Positions 35,455 to 44,093 of a stretch of DNA of 64,000 nucleotides are shown here, piece by piece; the stretch's first letter is position 1, and each line of letters begins with the position of its first letter. The notes beneath the pieces were generated by a model, which saw only the letters and a list, made by a program, of their open reading frames with translations, made no database searches and had not been told where the DNA came from. Location: the NCBI GenBank assembly GCA_045105235.1, contig JBGCDH010000024.1, positions 202,564-266,563 of the forward strand, in the 5' to 3' direction. The position numbers and the translations under genes are program-made. The DNA is from GCA-2684655 sp045105235 (GTDB lineage Bacteria; Planctomycetota; UBA1135; UBA2386).

Positions 35455-38400
35455 TCAAAAAGGCAGCTGGATCGAAACCGTGCCCGACTCGGCGGATTCG
35501 ACTCCAACGCCGACCTTGGCGCCAACCGTGGCGATGAGGATTGCTTGCCCACCATCGGCGCCAGCCGGCAGCAACACCTCGATGCGGCCCGGAGGCGCCG
35601 GATCGATCGTCACGATGCTCTCGCCTTCGCCACCCTCCACCATCGGGTACTTGGTTCTCGCCATGCGTTCGGCTTCGGGAAAGTCCGGCAGGCGCAGCTC
35701 GACGAGCTGCTTCGGCGCTGGCTTGCCATCCGCTCCGACCACCACGAGGCGCACCGACCGCCGCTGCATCGCAACGGCGGCTTGATCGGTCCGGCGCGAT
35801 GCCAGGCGGAGCCGCTCGCTGGCGAACTGGTAGTGCACGCTTCGCCCGGGTCCCTTCCATCTCACGTAGGGCAGGTAGCGACCCGGCCGAACGCTCGCAT
35901 CGAATGCGCCCGTAGCGGTCAGCTCGATCTTCTCCGGATGGCGCCGCTTGACGTTGCTCGCCAACAGCCCAAAGCCGTCGCGCACCCACGGCGCCCCGTC
36001 CACCACAACGCTGCCGATGAGCCTGGCCGGCATCAGGTGCCCGGCATCCACGGCGATTTCGCGCTGCTCGCCCGCCGCAAGCGTAGCGATGTCCGTGAGC
36101 TTCTCGCCGCTGCGTGTGTAGGCCGCAGATCCGCCTTGCCGCCACTCGAAGTCGAGCTCAAGAGACCATGCGCCGATCTTGGCGGCCCCAAACACAAACG
36201 TCCCGTCCGGCCGCACCACGCATTCGCCGCCGCGTGAGCCATCCGCACCGACCAGCCGAAGCTTCGCCAGCGAGTTGGCGATCTCGCTGTCTTCGGGGCG
36301 AACGATGGCATCGATGGCAAGTTCCTCGGGCGGCGGCCGAATGCCGGCGAGCAGCTCTGCGGGGCCCAGCGTGCCGCGAACAACCGCCGTCGCCGGGACT
36401 TCGAGATCGATGGTTCGCCCCTCCGCTGCGACTGCGCCAAGCTCGTGCCGCTGGCCCATGGCGCCCATCCCACCCGTCACCAGAACGAGGCGCGATTCGT
36501 CGATCGGAGCCCGCAGCCGGCAAAGCCCTTTGGCGTCCGTTTGCACTTCCTGCAGCGCGACCGCCATCTTGCGCCCGCCGCCGATGCCATGGCGCAGCTG
36601 CTCGAGCGAGAACAAGCTCGACCACCTGTCGCTCGCCATCAGGTGCACCAAACGCACCTTCTCGCCGGCTACCGGCTGCCCCACCGAACTCCGAACGCGG
36701 ACCGTGAGCGGCGCAAAGCCCGGCAGCGCCACGCGGACCGGCTCCGAGGCCGCACGACTCGATCCGACCTCGAACGTCTGCATGTAGACGATGGCCAGTT
36801 CGCTGGACTCCGGATGCACACTGAGCCGGTAGCGCCCCACCGGCAGCTGCGGGATCACGGCCCGGCCGCCCGCATGCGTTTCAGGATCCGCCGGCCAATA
36901 GAAGCGATCTGGCGGAATGGCCCAGCTCTGCTTGTCGCCCCAGTAATCGTGTTCGAAGCGATATCCAAACCGCTCGACCGGGCGGCCGCTGCGCGCGTCG
37001 ACGACCTCGATCGCAACGTCCTGCAGCGCCTGCTTGGCAACGCGCACCACGAGCTTCGAGTCGCCCGAGGGGTAGCGCCGCTTCGGCTCGAGCATGCGGT
37101 AGCGCCGCTCAGTGCGCGCAAGATGCAGTTCTTGCGGTCGGTCGGGATAGCTGTGTTCGAGCGCAAAGCGGCCGTTCGCGTCGGTTTTGGCCCGGTCCGA
37201 GTACACCTCGTCGGGATGCAGCTGGATCCAGAGATCGGGCACCGGCGCTCCCGTCGCGTCGAGGACCAGGCCCGAAATGTTTCGGCGCGCGCGAGACGGT
37301 TCGGGCGCAAGAACGACTCTGTGCACCGCGGCGCCGCGAATCCCAGAAACAACGAGCTGCTCCCCGCCCACGACGCGCCACGGCTCGCCGGTCCGCGCGG
37401 CCACCGAGACTTCGTAGGTTGCTGGCGCCGGCACATTCTCGACAATCAGCTGGCCAAGGGCGTCGCCGGTTTCGGTGAAGGAAGTCAAAGCATCAAACAT
37501 CGAAGTCGACGCCTCGACGTCGCGCGATCGCTTCGCAAGCGACAGCGTGACGCCCGCGACCGGCTGTCCCTGTTCGTCCAAACAACTCATCGTCACACGC
37601 GCCCCGGGCTGCAATTCGACATCGCCAAGGTCGAAGTCGATGCCGTTGCGCACCGACGTCCATCGCGCCGTTGCCGGCACATGGCCCGGCGCCGCCACGT
37701 GAAGCGACACGCGCATGCTCTGCGACGGCGTCCACGTCAGCGCAAAGTTGCCCGCTGCATCTGCATCGACGGCGACGGGATCGGGGTAGGCGCGAAACGA
37801 CGGGTCTCTGGTCATGAATCGCCCGCGCCCAAACGACAGCGTCGCGCGCGCCGCGGCGATCGGGAGGCCATCGACGGCGCCGACCAATCGGCCGCGAAGA
37901 GTGGTGGTCGCGTCGGTTGCTGCGGGCGTTGTTGCGCCGGCTAGCTTGGAAGCCCGTCCTGGGCCGGCACTCGGCGCTGGCGAAAGATCATCCGCAAGGG
38001 GCTCGGTGCGACCCGGCGAAAGGCCGCTCGTCGCGTCGGCAACGGCCGGCGCCGCAGTCGACCCGCCGACAAGCTCGGCAACACCCCACGCGAGTCCAGC
38101 AACGACCAAGCCCGCAGCCAGCCAGGCGGCTCGCCGCGACTGCGCCACGACGCCTGCGGCTTGCGATTCGGCCAGGCCGCCAGCCGGCGATTCAGACGCC
38201 TCGCCGGCTCCCTTTGCGGCTCCCAGGACCGTCTGCCGCACAGCCGCCATGCCCACCCCGGGCAGCAACAGCGACGCCAGGGCTCCGGCGATGCCGGCCG
38301 GCAGCGACTTGCGCAGTCTTGCCAAGCCGCGCTTCAGCTGGACCCGAACGGTCGCTGGGGGCCGTCCCAAGGCGTGGGCGATGGCCGTCGGCTCGAGCCC

Positions 38401-38841
38401 GTGCACGAGCCGCAGCACCAGCGCTTCGCGGAACGGCGACGTCAGCGATTCGAGCGCCTCGTCGATGCGCTCGAGCAGCTCGCTGGCTTCGGCGTGCGCC
38501 CCCGGGTCCCCGGCCTCGGCGATGGCCTGATCGACAAGCTCCGAAGGCGCGGTCGGCCGGCGCAGCTTCAACCGCCGGCCCAGATCCAGGGCACGGTGGC
38601 GGAGGATGCCCGCCAGCCACGGCAGCAGCGGACGATCACCGTGCCACTGCTCCGCCTTGTCCATCGCGGCCAGAAACGTCTCCTGGACAAGATCTTCGGC
38701 TGCACCCGGGTCCGGGGTGACATGGGCGGCGACCAGCAGCAGCCGGGGAGCTGCGGCGTCGAAAACGGCAGCTAGCGCAGCCGAATCGCCGCTCCGTCGA
38801 AATCGTTCGAACAGCTCTTCCAGCGTCGGTTGATCTTGCAT
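35455..38841 (-). CDS. membrane-anchored ECF sigma factor fused to extracytoplasmic CarboxypepD-reg-like domains
   Basis: A 1,128-residue protein. Residues 1-180 are an ECF sigma-70 factor: region 2 (PGAAEDLVQETFLAAMDKA, PWLAGILRHRALDLGRR) and region 4 (LESLTSPFREALVLRLVHGL, AIAHALGRPPATVRVQLKRG). A membrane segment follows at 237-260 (AAWLAAGLVVAGLAWGVAELVG). The remaining about 860 residues are beta-rich and look like at least four carboxypeptidase-regulatory-like domains (TTTLRGRLVGAVDGLPIAAA, RRNISGLVLDATGAPVPDLW). The topology would put a sensor outside and the sigma factor inside, on one chain, with no anti-sigma gene beside it. The start is ATG 38841; an earlier in-frame start at 39141 lies inside the divergent promoter region. 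How the sigma part reaches RNA polymerase (cleavage or not) is unknown. Confidence 0.88.
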   Translation of the reverse strand: MQDQPTLEELFERFRRSGDSAALAAVFDAAAPRLLLVAAHVTPDPGAAEDLVQETFLAAMDKAEQWHGDRPLLPWLAGILRHRALDLGRRLKLRRPTAPSELVDQAIAEAGDPGAHAEASELLERIDEALESLTSPFREALVLRLVHGLEPTAIAHALGRPPATVRVQLKRGLARLRKSLPAGIAGALASLLLPGVGMAAVRQTVLGAAKGAGEASESPAGGLAESQAAGVVAQSRRAAWLAAGLVVAGLAWGVAELVGGSTAAPAVADATSGLSPGRTEPLADDLSPAPSAGPGRASKLAGATTPAATDATTTLRGRLVGAVDGLPIAAARATLSFGRGRFMTRDPSFRAYPDPVAVDADAAGNFALTWTPSQSMRVSLHVAAPGHVPATARWTSVRNGIDFDLGDVELQPGARVTMSCLDEQGQPVAGVTLSLAKRSRDVEASTSMFDALTSFTETGDALGQLIVENVPAPATYEVSVAARTGEPWRVVGGEQLVVSGIRGAAVHRVVLAPEPSRARRNISGLVLDATGAPVPDLWIQLHPDEVYSDRAKTDANGRFALEHSYPDRPQELHLARTERRYRMLEPKRRYPSGDSKLVVRVAKQALQDVAIEVVDARSGRPVERFGYRFEHDYWGDKQSWAIPPDRFYWPADPETHAGGRAVIPQLPVGRYRLSVHPESSELAIVYMQTFEVGSSRAASEPVRVALPGFAPLTVRVRSSVGQPVAGEKVRLVHLMASDRWSSLFSLEQLRHGIGGGRKMAVALQEVQTDAKGLCRLRAPIDESRLVLVTGGMGAMGQRHELGAVAAEGRTIDLEVPATAVVRGTLGPAELLAGIRPPPEELAIDAIVRPEDSEIANSLAKLRLVGADGSRGGECVVRPDGTFVFGAAKIGAWSLELDFEWRQGGSAAYTRSGEKLTDIATLAAGEQREIAVDAGHLMPARLIGSVVVDGAPWVRDGFGLLASNVKRRHPEKIELTATGAFDASVRPGRYLPYVRWKGPGRSVHYQFASERLRLASRRTDQAAVAMQRRSVRLVVVGADGKPAPKQLVELRLPDFPEAERMARTKYPMVEGGEGESIVTIDPAPPGRIEVLLPAGADGGQAILIATVGAKVGVGVESAESGTVSIQLPF

Positions 38842-39048
38842 GGCAGGGATGCGCACAGGCAATGCGCCGCGTTCCACAATTTTGGTGTATCGGGCGCCCA
38901 ACCACCTGGTTGAAGAAGCTAAAGCGAGAGTTGGCAAGGTATTGCCCTGAGTCAGAGGACCTTCGCACTCTTGATCGTGTGCTTCAAACAAGCGCGCTCG
39001 AAGGGGGCTCCATCCTACTCGCCCAACCGAGGAGCTAGTCTTCATGCC

Positions 39049-40473
39049 ATGAACACCCGACGCGCGACGATGCTCGCGTTGATTGCGCCCATGGCGATGG
39101 CTGCGTGCGTGCACCAAATCAATGACAACCAGTTCCAGCATGCCCTGACACTGCAGTGGGACGGCGAGCCTTACTGCGGCTTAGAGCCGCACCCCCAAGC
39201 GAAGAGCATCCCCGATGATGGGTTGACGAACTTCTCGGTACAGATCGACGAGATCGCAGCACGGATCAAGGACGAGAAGCCCGAGCGGGTCCTGGTGTTT
39301 ATCCATGGCGGACTCAACACAATTGGCAAGGCCCTGGCGCGCACAAACGACGTCACCAAGGCGTGCGCCGTGTGGAACGCCAAGCCAGAGAATCGCGGCG
39401 ACACCGTCTACCCGATCTTCATCAACTGGCACTCGGGATTCGTCACCTACTGGGATCGACTAGCCCGCATTCGCGAAGGGCGCGCGGCACACGGGCTGTG
39501 GACGGCGATAACCTGGCCGTTCATCCTGGTTGCGGACTTCGGCCGCGCGTTGGCCAGGCTGCCGGCGACAACCGTCACGGAAACGCGCAAGAGCATCACC
39601 AACTCGCCCCTCCTTCGGTCCGTCATGCCGGCGCCGGCAGACTGGCCGGCGTCATCGATCGCAATCGACAACCGCTACGAGCGAAACTTGGGCACATCCA
39701 TCGTCGACGGGCTGACGCAGATCGTCCCCGGCGTGTTGCGCCCCGCGACCATGCTGCTATCTGACGCCCTGCTGTATGACAGCTACCGCATGATGCTGCG
39801 GCGCATGGACATGATGTTCCACACAGAAGCGGACTTCGCGCGCGCTAGCACAGAGTCGGGCGAACACCCGGCGAGCGGCGCCGTGTCCCTATTGATGAAC
39901 CGACTGCAGGAACTGCAGGCCGGAAAAGAGTTCCAAGGCAAGATCACGTTGATGGGCCACAGCCTCGGCACGATCGCGATCAACGAGATCTTGCGACGCA
40001 ACCCGCAGCTGCCCGTCAACGACATCGTCTACATGGCGGCGGCATGCACAGCACGCGACTTCGCCGACACGGTGCCGCCCTACCTGCAGGAGCATACGGA
40101 GACGAAGTTCTACAGCCTCTGCCTGCACCCGTTTGCGGAGACCAACGAGGCGTCTGCCTTCTCCGCGCTGCCGCGTGGCAGCCTGCTGGACTGGCTCGAC
40201 TCTTACGCTCTCATCGTCAACACCCCGTTCGATTTAACGTTCGGCAAGTGGAATAACTCGATGCACATCCTGCCGTTGATCGGACTTGCCGACACCGTTC
40301 GGGAGCGCATACACATCAAGGGCTTCCCCGTCAGCGGCACCGAATACCCCGTCAAGCACGGCGAATTCGACGACTTCCTGTTTTGGGACCGGGACTTCTG
40401 GGATCCGGCGTTCCGCACGGGAGTAGGGCACCACGCAGACTTGCTCAAGAGCCCCTCGCAAGCCACGCGCTGA
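39049..40473 (+). CDS. predicted lipoprotein alpha/beta hydrolase
   Basis: 474 residues with a lipoprotein signal (ATMLALIAPMAMAACVHQ, lipidation Cys about residue 19). Two motifs fit an alpha/beta-hydrolase: an oxyanion-region RVLVFIHGGLNTIGKAL and the nucleophile elbow LMGHSLGTIAINEIL (GxSxG, Ser nucleophile). A hydrophobic stretch (LWTAITWPFILVADFGRAL) may be a lid or membrane contact. Substrate is unknown; a lipase or esterase is likeliest. The start is ATG 39049, with GGAG about 15 bases upstream; an overlapping out-of-frame ATG lies at 39044. It is divergent from the sigma-factor fusion. Confidence 0.72.
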   Translation: MNTRRATMLALIAPMAMAACVHQINDNQFQHALTLQWDGEPYCGLEPHPQAKSIPDDGLTNFSVQIDEIAARIKDEKPERVLVFIHGGLNTIGKALARTNDVTKACAVWNAKPENRGDTVYPIFINWHSGFVTYWDRLARIREGRAAHGLWTAITWPFILVADFGRALARLPATTVTETRKSITNSPLLRSVMPAPADWPASSIAIDNRYERNLGTSIVDGLTQIVPGVLRPATMLLSDALLYDSYRMMLRRMDMMFHTEADFARASTESGEHPASGAVSLLMNRLQELQAGKEFQGKITLMGHSLGTIAINEILRRNPQLPVNDIVYMAAACTARDFADTVPPYLQEHTETKFYSLCLHPFAETNEASAFSALPRGSLLDWLDSYALIVNTPFDLTFGKWNNSMHILPLIGLADTVRERIHIKGFPVSGTEYPVKHGEFDDFLFWDRDFWDPAFRTGVGHHADLLKSPSQATR

Positions 40474-40533
40474 CCCGGATCCTGCGCGAATGCTTGCACT
40501 GGCCAAGCCCGTGTGCAGAGTTCCCAGCGAACG

Positions 40534-42060
40534 ATGAATACCTCCTTCCTGAAGAAGCTCGGCGTCAACAAGATCCAAAGCGGCGCCTTCGATGGCTCCT
40601 GGCGCAAAACCAAGGGCGATCTGCTGCCTGTCCGCTCACCCGTCGACGGCAAGGAAGTCGGCAAGGTTCGCATGGCGACCCCGGCTGACTACGCCGCCGT
40701 CAGCAAGAAGGCGCACGCGACCTTCTTGGAGTGGCGCAAGCTGCCCGCACCCCAGCGGGGCGAATACGTGCGCCAGATCGGCAACGCGTTCCGCGACTAC
40801 AAGGAAGAGTTGGGCAAGGTGGTCACGCTCGAGGCCGGCAAGATCGTGCAGGAAGGCCTGGGCGAAGCGCAGGAGTGCATCGACATCGCCGACTTCGCCG
40901 TCGGCCTGTCGCGCCAGCTCTACGGTTTGACCATTCAGAGCGAGCGCCCGCAGCACCACATGCGCGAGATGTGGCAGCCGCTCGGCACCGTCGGCATCAT
41001 CAGCGCGTTCAACTTCCCGATCGCGGTCTGGGCCTGGAACTCGATGCTGGCGCTGATCTGCGGCGACTCCACCATCTGGAAGCCGTCGCTGAAGACGCCG
41101 CTGTGCGCCGCCGCGATGACCAACATCGCCGCGGAAGTACTCGGCAAGCAGTGGGCACCGCTGGTTGGCTGCGTCATCGGTCCAGACCTGACGGTCGGCT
41201 CGGCGCTGCTTGACGACCCCAAGGTGCCGCTGATCTCGGCGACCGGTTCGACCCGCATGGGCCGCATCGTCGGCCCGCGCGTCGCGCAGCGCTTCGGCAA
41301 GTCGCTGCTCGAGCTGGGCGGCAACAACGCGATGATCGTCATGGACGATGCCGACCTCGATCTCGCGGTTCGCGGCATCGTGTTTGGCGCGGTCGGCACG
41401 GCCGGCCAGCGCTGCACGTCAACGCGCCGCGTGCTCGTGCACAAGAAGATGATCAACAAGCTCGAGGAGCGCCTGGTCGCTGCCTACAAGCAGTGCAAGA
41501 TCGGCAACCCCTTCGACAAGAAGACCCTGGTTGGCCCGCTCGTCGACGAAGGCTCGGCCGAGGCGTTTGACCGCGCCATCGCCGCTGCCGTCGAGCAGGG
41601 CGGCAAGGTCGTTGCCGGCGGCAAGCGCGCCCGCACCGCCCCAGCGCTAAAGGGCGGCGCCTACGTGCAGCCGACCATCGTGCGCTGCAAGAAGACGCTG
41701 CCGATCTGCAAGGAAGAGACGTTTGCGCCGATCCTCTACCTGATCCCAATCAGCTCGGTCGACGAAGCGATCGAGCTCAACAACGACGTGCCGCAGGGCC
41801 TGAGCAGCGCGATCTTCACCGGCAGCGTGCGCTCTTCGGAGCAGTTCACGTCGGCCATCGGCAGCGACTGCGGCATTGCCAACGTCAACATCGGCACCTC
41901 GGGCGCTGAGATCGGCGGCGCGTTCGGCGGCGAAAAGGAAACGGGCGGCGGCCGCGAGAGTGGCTCCGACAGCTGGAAGGCCTACATGCGTCGTCAGACC
42001 CAGACGATCAACTGGGGGGCTGACCTGCCGCTGGCGCAGGGCATCACGTTTGGCGACTAG
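40534..42060 (+). CDS. aldehyde dehydrogenase, ALDH7 (aminoadipate semialdehyde) type
   Basis: A 508-residue NAD(P)-dependent aldehyde dehydrogenase. It aligns by motif with ALDH7A1/antiquitin, which oxidises alpha-aminoadipic semialdehyde in lysine breakdown. Visible elements are the N-terminal cofactor region (MWQPLGTVGIISAFNFPIAV), the nucleotide loop TGSTRMGRIVGPRVAQRF, the general-base motif LLELGGNNAMIVMDDADL (ALDH7 has GGNNA rather than GGKSP), and the nucleophile Cys in VGTAGQRCTSTRRV. The family end SWKAYMRRQTQTINWG is intact. The ATG at 40534 is preferred; an in-frame GTG lies at 40513. No other lysine-catabolism gene is nearby, so the substrate is inferred only from the subfamily. 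Confidence 0.9.
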   Translation: MNTSFLKKLGVNKIQSGAFDGSWRKTKGDLLPVRSPVDGKEVGKVRMATPADYAAVSKKAHATFLEWRKLPAPQRGEYVRQIGNAFRDYKEELGKVVTLEAGKIVQEGLGEAQECIDIADFAVGLSRQLYGLTIQSERPQHHMREMWQPLGTVGIISAFNFPIAVWAWNSMLALICGDSTIWKPSLKTPLCAAAMTNIAAEVLGKQWAPLVGCVIGPDLTVGSALLDDPKVPLISATGSTRMGRIVGPRVAQRFGKSLLELGGNNAMIVMDDADLDLAVRGIVFGAVGTAGQRCTSTRRVLVHKKMINKLEERLVAAYKQCKIGNPFDKKTLVGPLVDEGSAEAFDRAIAAAVEQGGKVVAGGKRARTAPALKGGAYVQPTIVRCKKTLPICKEETFAPILYLIPISSVDEAIELNNDVPQGLSSAIFTGSVRSSEQFTSAIGSDCGIANVNIGTSGAEIGGAFGGEKETGGGRESGSDSWKAYMRRQTQTINWGADLPLAQGITFGD

Positions 42061-42586
42061 CGCGAGCTTTTCCGGCCCAGGTCGACGCGGCCCGTCGGCC
42101 AACGTCAGCGCATCTTGATGGCGTAGAGCTCGACGTTGGCATGGTTCAAAGCGGCGGGCGCTTGCCAGGTCTTCAACTCCTGCGACTTCAAGTCGCAGTG
42201 GTGCCAGCGCCCCGACTCCAGCGCCACGACTCGAGCGCCACGAGCTGCTGCCCGTCAGGGGACCGCGCCACGCCGTCGAACTTCCGCGTGCCTGCGGACG
42301 AGAACTTCCACTCGACACCTTCGAAGTCGAGGAACGACCGTCGGCAGGGCTCTGCCGGCAGCCTGTGCAGCGCACGGAAGAGACAGCATCAGAACCGCTG
42401 CCAGAGGGGTGGCACGAAGATCAGACATCACGAAGTAGACGAAGCAAAAGACCGAGCACTCCCGCTGCACCATACTCGCTCGTTCGCCCGACAAACCCGC
42501 GTCCGCGGCCAAGCGTCGCCCGTGCCGAGCATCGCGTACAAGCGCCTTACTCCAATCGACCACCCCAAGCAGCCCCACCTAATGCC
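42061..42586. other. spacer holding a decayed gene
   Basis: A 526-base gap between plus-strand genes. Most of it (42105-42428) is the frameshifted minus-strand pseudogene. The part from 42429 to 42586 has no recognisable element beyond what must be the sulfatase promoter. Confidence 0.5.
42105..42428 (-). pseudogene. frameshifted small secreted-protein gene
   Basis: Minus-strand remnant readable in pieces. ATG at 42428 begins a clear signal peptide (ATPLAAVLMLSLPCAAQAAG). After a shift near 42350 another frame gives RSFLDFEGVEWKFSSAGT and KFDGVARSPDGQQLVALES, and after a second shift near 42215 comes DLKSQELKTWQAPAALNH and ELYAIKMR then TGA at 42107-42105. The second shift falls in a tandem duplication of a 14-base unit (GTGGCGCTCGAGTC then GTGGCGCTGGAGTC). 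Each piece has protein-like composition and the pieces join in order, so this is a broken gene of about 100 residues, possibly a beta-propeller fragment. Function unknown; sequencing error cannot be excluded. Confidence 0.55.
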
Positions 42587-44059
42587 ATGTTCGTTTCTCC
42601 CACCAACAGGCCGCGCGCCGGCGCACACGTCAAACGGCCACAGCTGCTTCTCTTCTCGCTAGCACTCCTAGTCGGCTCAAGCCTGACTGGTGCGACGGCA
42701 CAGCAGAAGGAACCGCCGCAGCGGCCCAACATCGTCCTGCTGATGGCCGATGACCTCGGCTACGGCGACCTCGGTTGCCAAGGACATCCTCACCTGCACA
42801 CGCCGCACCTTGACCAGATGGCGCAAGACGGCGTGCGTTTCACGCGCTTTCATGCCGCTGCGCCGGTGTGCTCACCGACGCGTGCGTCGTGCCTAACTGG
42901 ACGCCATCCGTATCGCTGCGACGTTCCGTTCGCGAATGCCGGCCATCTGCAACAAGGCGCCGCGACGCTGCCGATGCTGGCCAAGCAATTGGGCTACCGC
43001 ACGGGTCACTTCGGCAAATGGCACCTCGGCACGCTGACGACAACGGTGCGCGACAGCAACCGCGGCGGCCCCAAGCATGCGGACCACTTTTCGCCGCCGT
43101 GGCAGCACGCCTTTGACGTGTGTTTTTCGACCGAAGCCAAGGTGCCGACCCTGGATCCCATGAAAGATCCGAAGACCGGCAAGCCGTTCGGGACCCGCTA
43201 TTGGAATGAACGTGGCGAAGTCGTCACCGGCAACCTCGCCGGCGATGACTCGCGCGTGATCATGGATCGCGTCGTGCCGTTCGTCCGTGAAAGCGCGGCT
43301 GAAGAGACACCGTTTTTGGCGGTCGTCTGGTTCCACGCCCCGCACCTTCCCGTCCTTGCCAGCGCGGCCGATCGCGAGCGCTACCGCGAGCACGACGAGG
43401 CCACGCAGCACTACTACGGCTGCATCACGGCGCTCGACCGCGAAGTCGGCCGCCTGCGCACCGCACTCGAGGAAGCCGGCTTGCGCGACAACACCGTTCT
43501 TTGGTTTTGCTCCGACAACGGTCCAGAAGGCCAAGCGCGCAAAGCGCCGGGCAGCACCGGTGGCTTGCGCGGTCGCAAACGCAGCTTGTTCGAAGGCGGT
43601 ACGCGCGTGCCGGCGATGCTGACGTGGCCGGCCATGCTGGCCGGCGGCCAAACGTTTGGCGCGCCGGCATGCACCAGCGACATCCTGCCGACACTTGCAG
43701 CATGGCTCGGCGCAGCGCTGCCATCCTCGAGCGACGCAGCCATCATCGATGGCGTCGACCTTGCCCCTATGCTTGCGGCGGCGAAGCGGGGCGAGCCGAT
43801 GCAGCGCGCGCGGCCCATTGGATTTGAGTCTCGCCGCATGGCCGCGTGGGTTGATGGCAACCACAAGCTGGTCGCATGGCTACGAAAGCCCTCGGGCAAG
43901 GGGCCAAGCGACCTGCCGGCGATCGAACGCGTCGCGCTGTTCGACCTGGACCAAGACCCGGCCGAAAGCAGCGACATCGGCGACCAACACCCCGAGCGCA
44001 CGGCGCACATGAAGCAAGCGTTACAGACGTGGCGCGAGAGCGTGCGACGCGACCGGTAG
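42587..44059 (+). CDS. exported type I sulfatase
   Basis: A 490-residue sulfatase with a signal peptide (PQLLLFSLALLVGSSLTGATA). The core is complete: PNIVLLMADDLGYGDLGC (metal-binding Asp pair), VCSPTRASCLTGRHP (CxPxR motif, whose Cys is converted to formylglycine), GKWHLG (Lys/His), and FCSDNGPEG (metal-binding Asp-Asn). It hydrolyses sulfate esters, probably on algal or host polysaccharides, which is common in marine planctomycetes; the exact substrate is not deducible. The ATG at 42587 starts the signal region; the 74 in-frame codons before it overlap the pseudogene and are not coding. No glycoside hydrolase or anaerobic maturase is adjacent. Confidence 0.92.
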   Translation: MFVSPTNRPRAGAHVKRPQLLLFSLALLVGSSLTGATAQQKEPPQRPNIVLLMADDLGYGDLGCQGHPHLHTPHLDQMAQDGVRFTRFHAAAPVCSPTRASCLTGRHPYRCDVPFANAGHLQQGAATLPMLAKQLGYRTGHFGKWHLGTLTTTVRDSNRGGPKHADHFSPPWQHAFDVCFSTEAKVPTLDPMKDPKTGKPFGTRYWNERGEVVTGNLAGDDSRVIMDRVVPFVRESAAEETPFLAVVWFHAPHLPVLASAADRERYREHDEATQHYYGCITALDREVGRLRTALEEAGLRDNTVLWFCSDNGPEGQARKAPGSTGGLRGRKRSLFEGGTRVPAMLTWPAMLAGGQTFGAPACTSDILPTLAAWLGAALPSSSDAAIIDGVDLAPMLAAAKRGEPMQRARPIGFESRRMAAWVDGNHKLVAWLRKPSGKGPSDLPAIERVALFDLDQDPAESSDIGDQHPERTAHMKQALQTWRESVRRDR

Positions 44060-44093
44060 CTTCGTAGGCAGGCGATTGGCTATCGTTTGGCTC

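Noticed and set aside
36445..37944. Plus-strand open frame (499 codons)
   Set aside because: Antisense to the sigma-factor fusion, rich in Arg/His/Pro, no recognisable domain.
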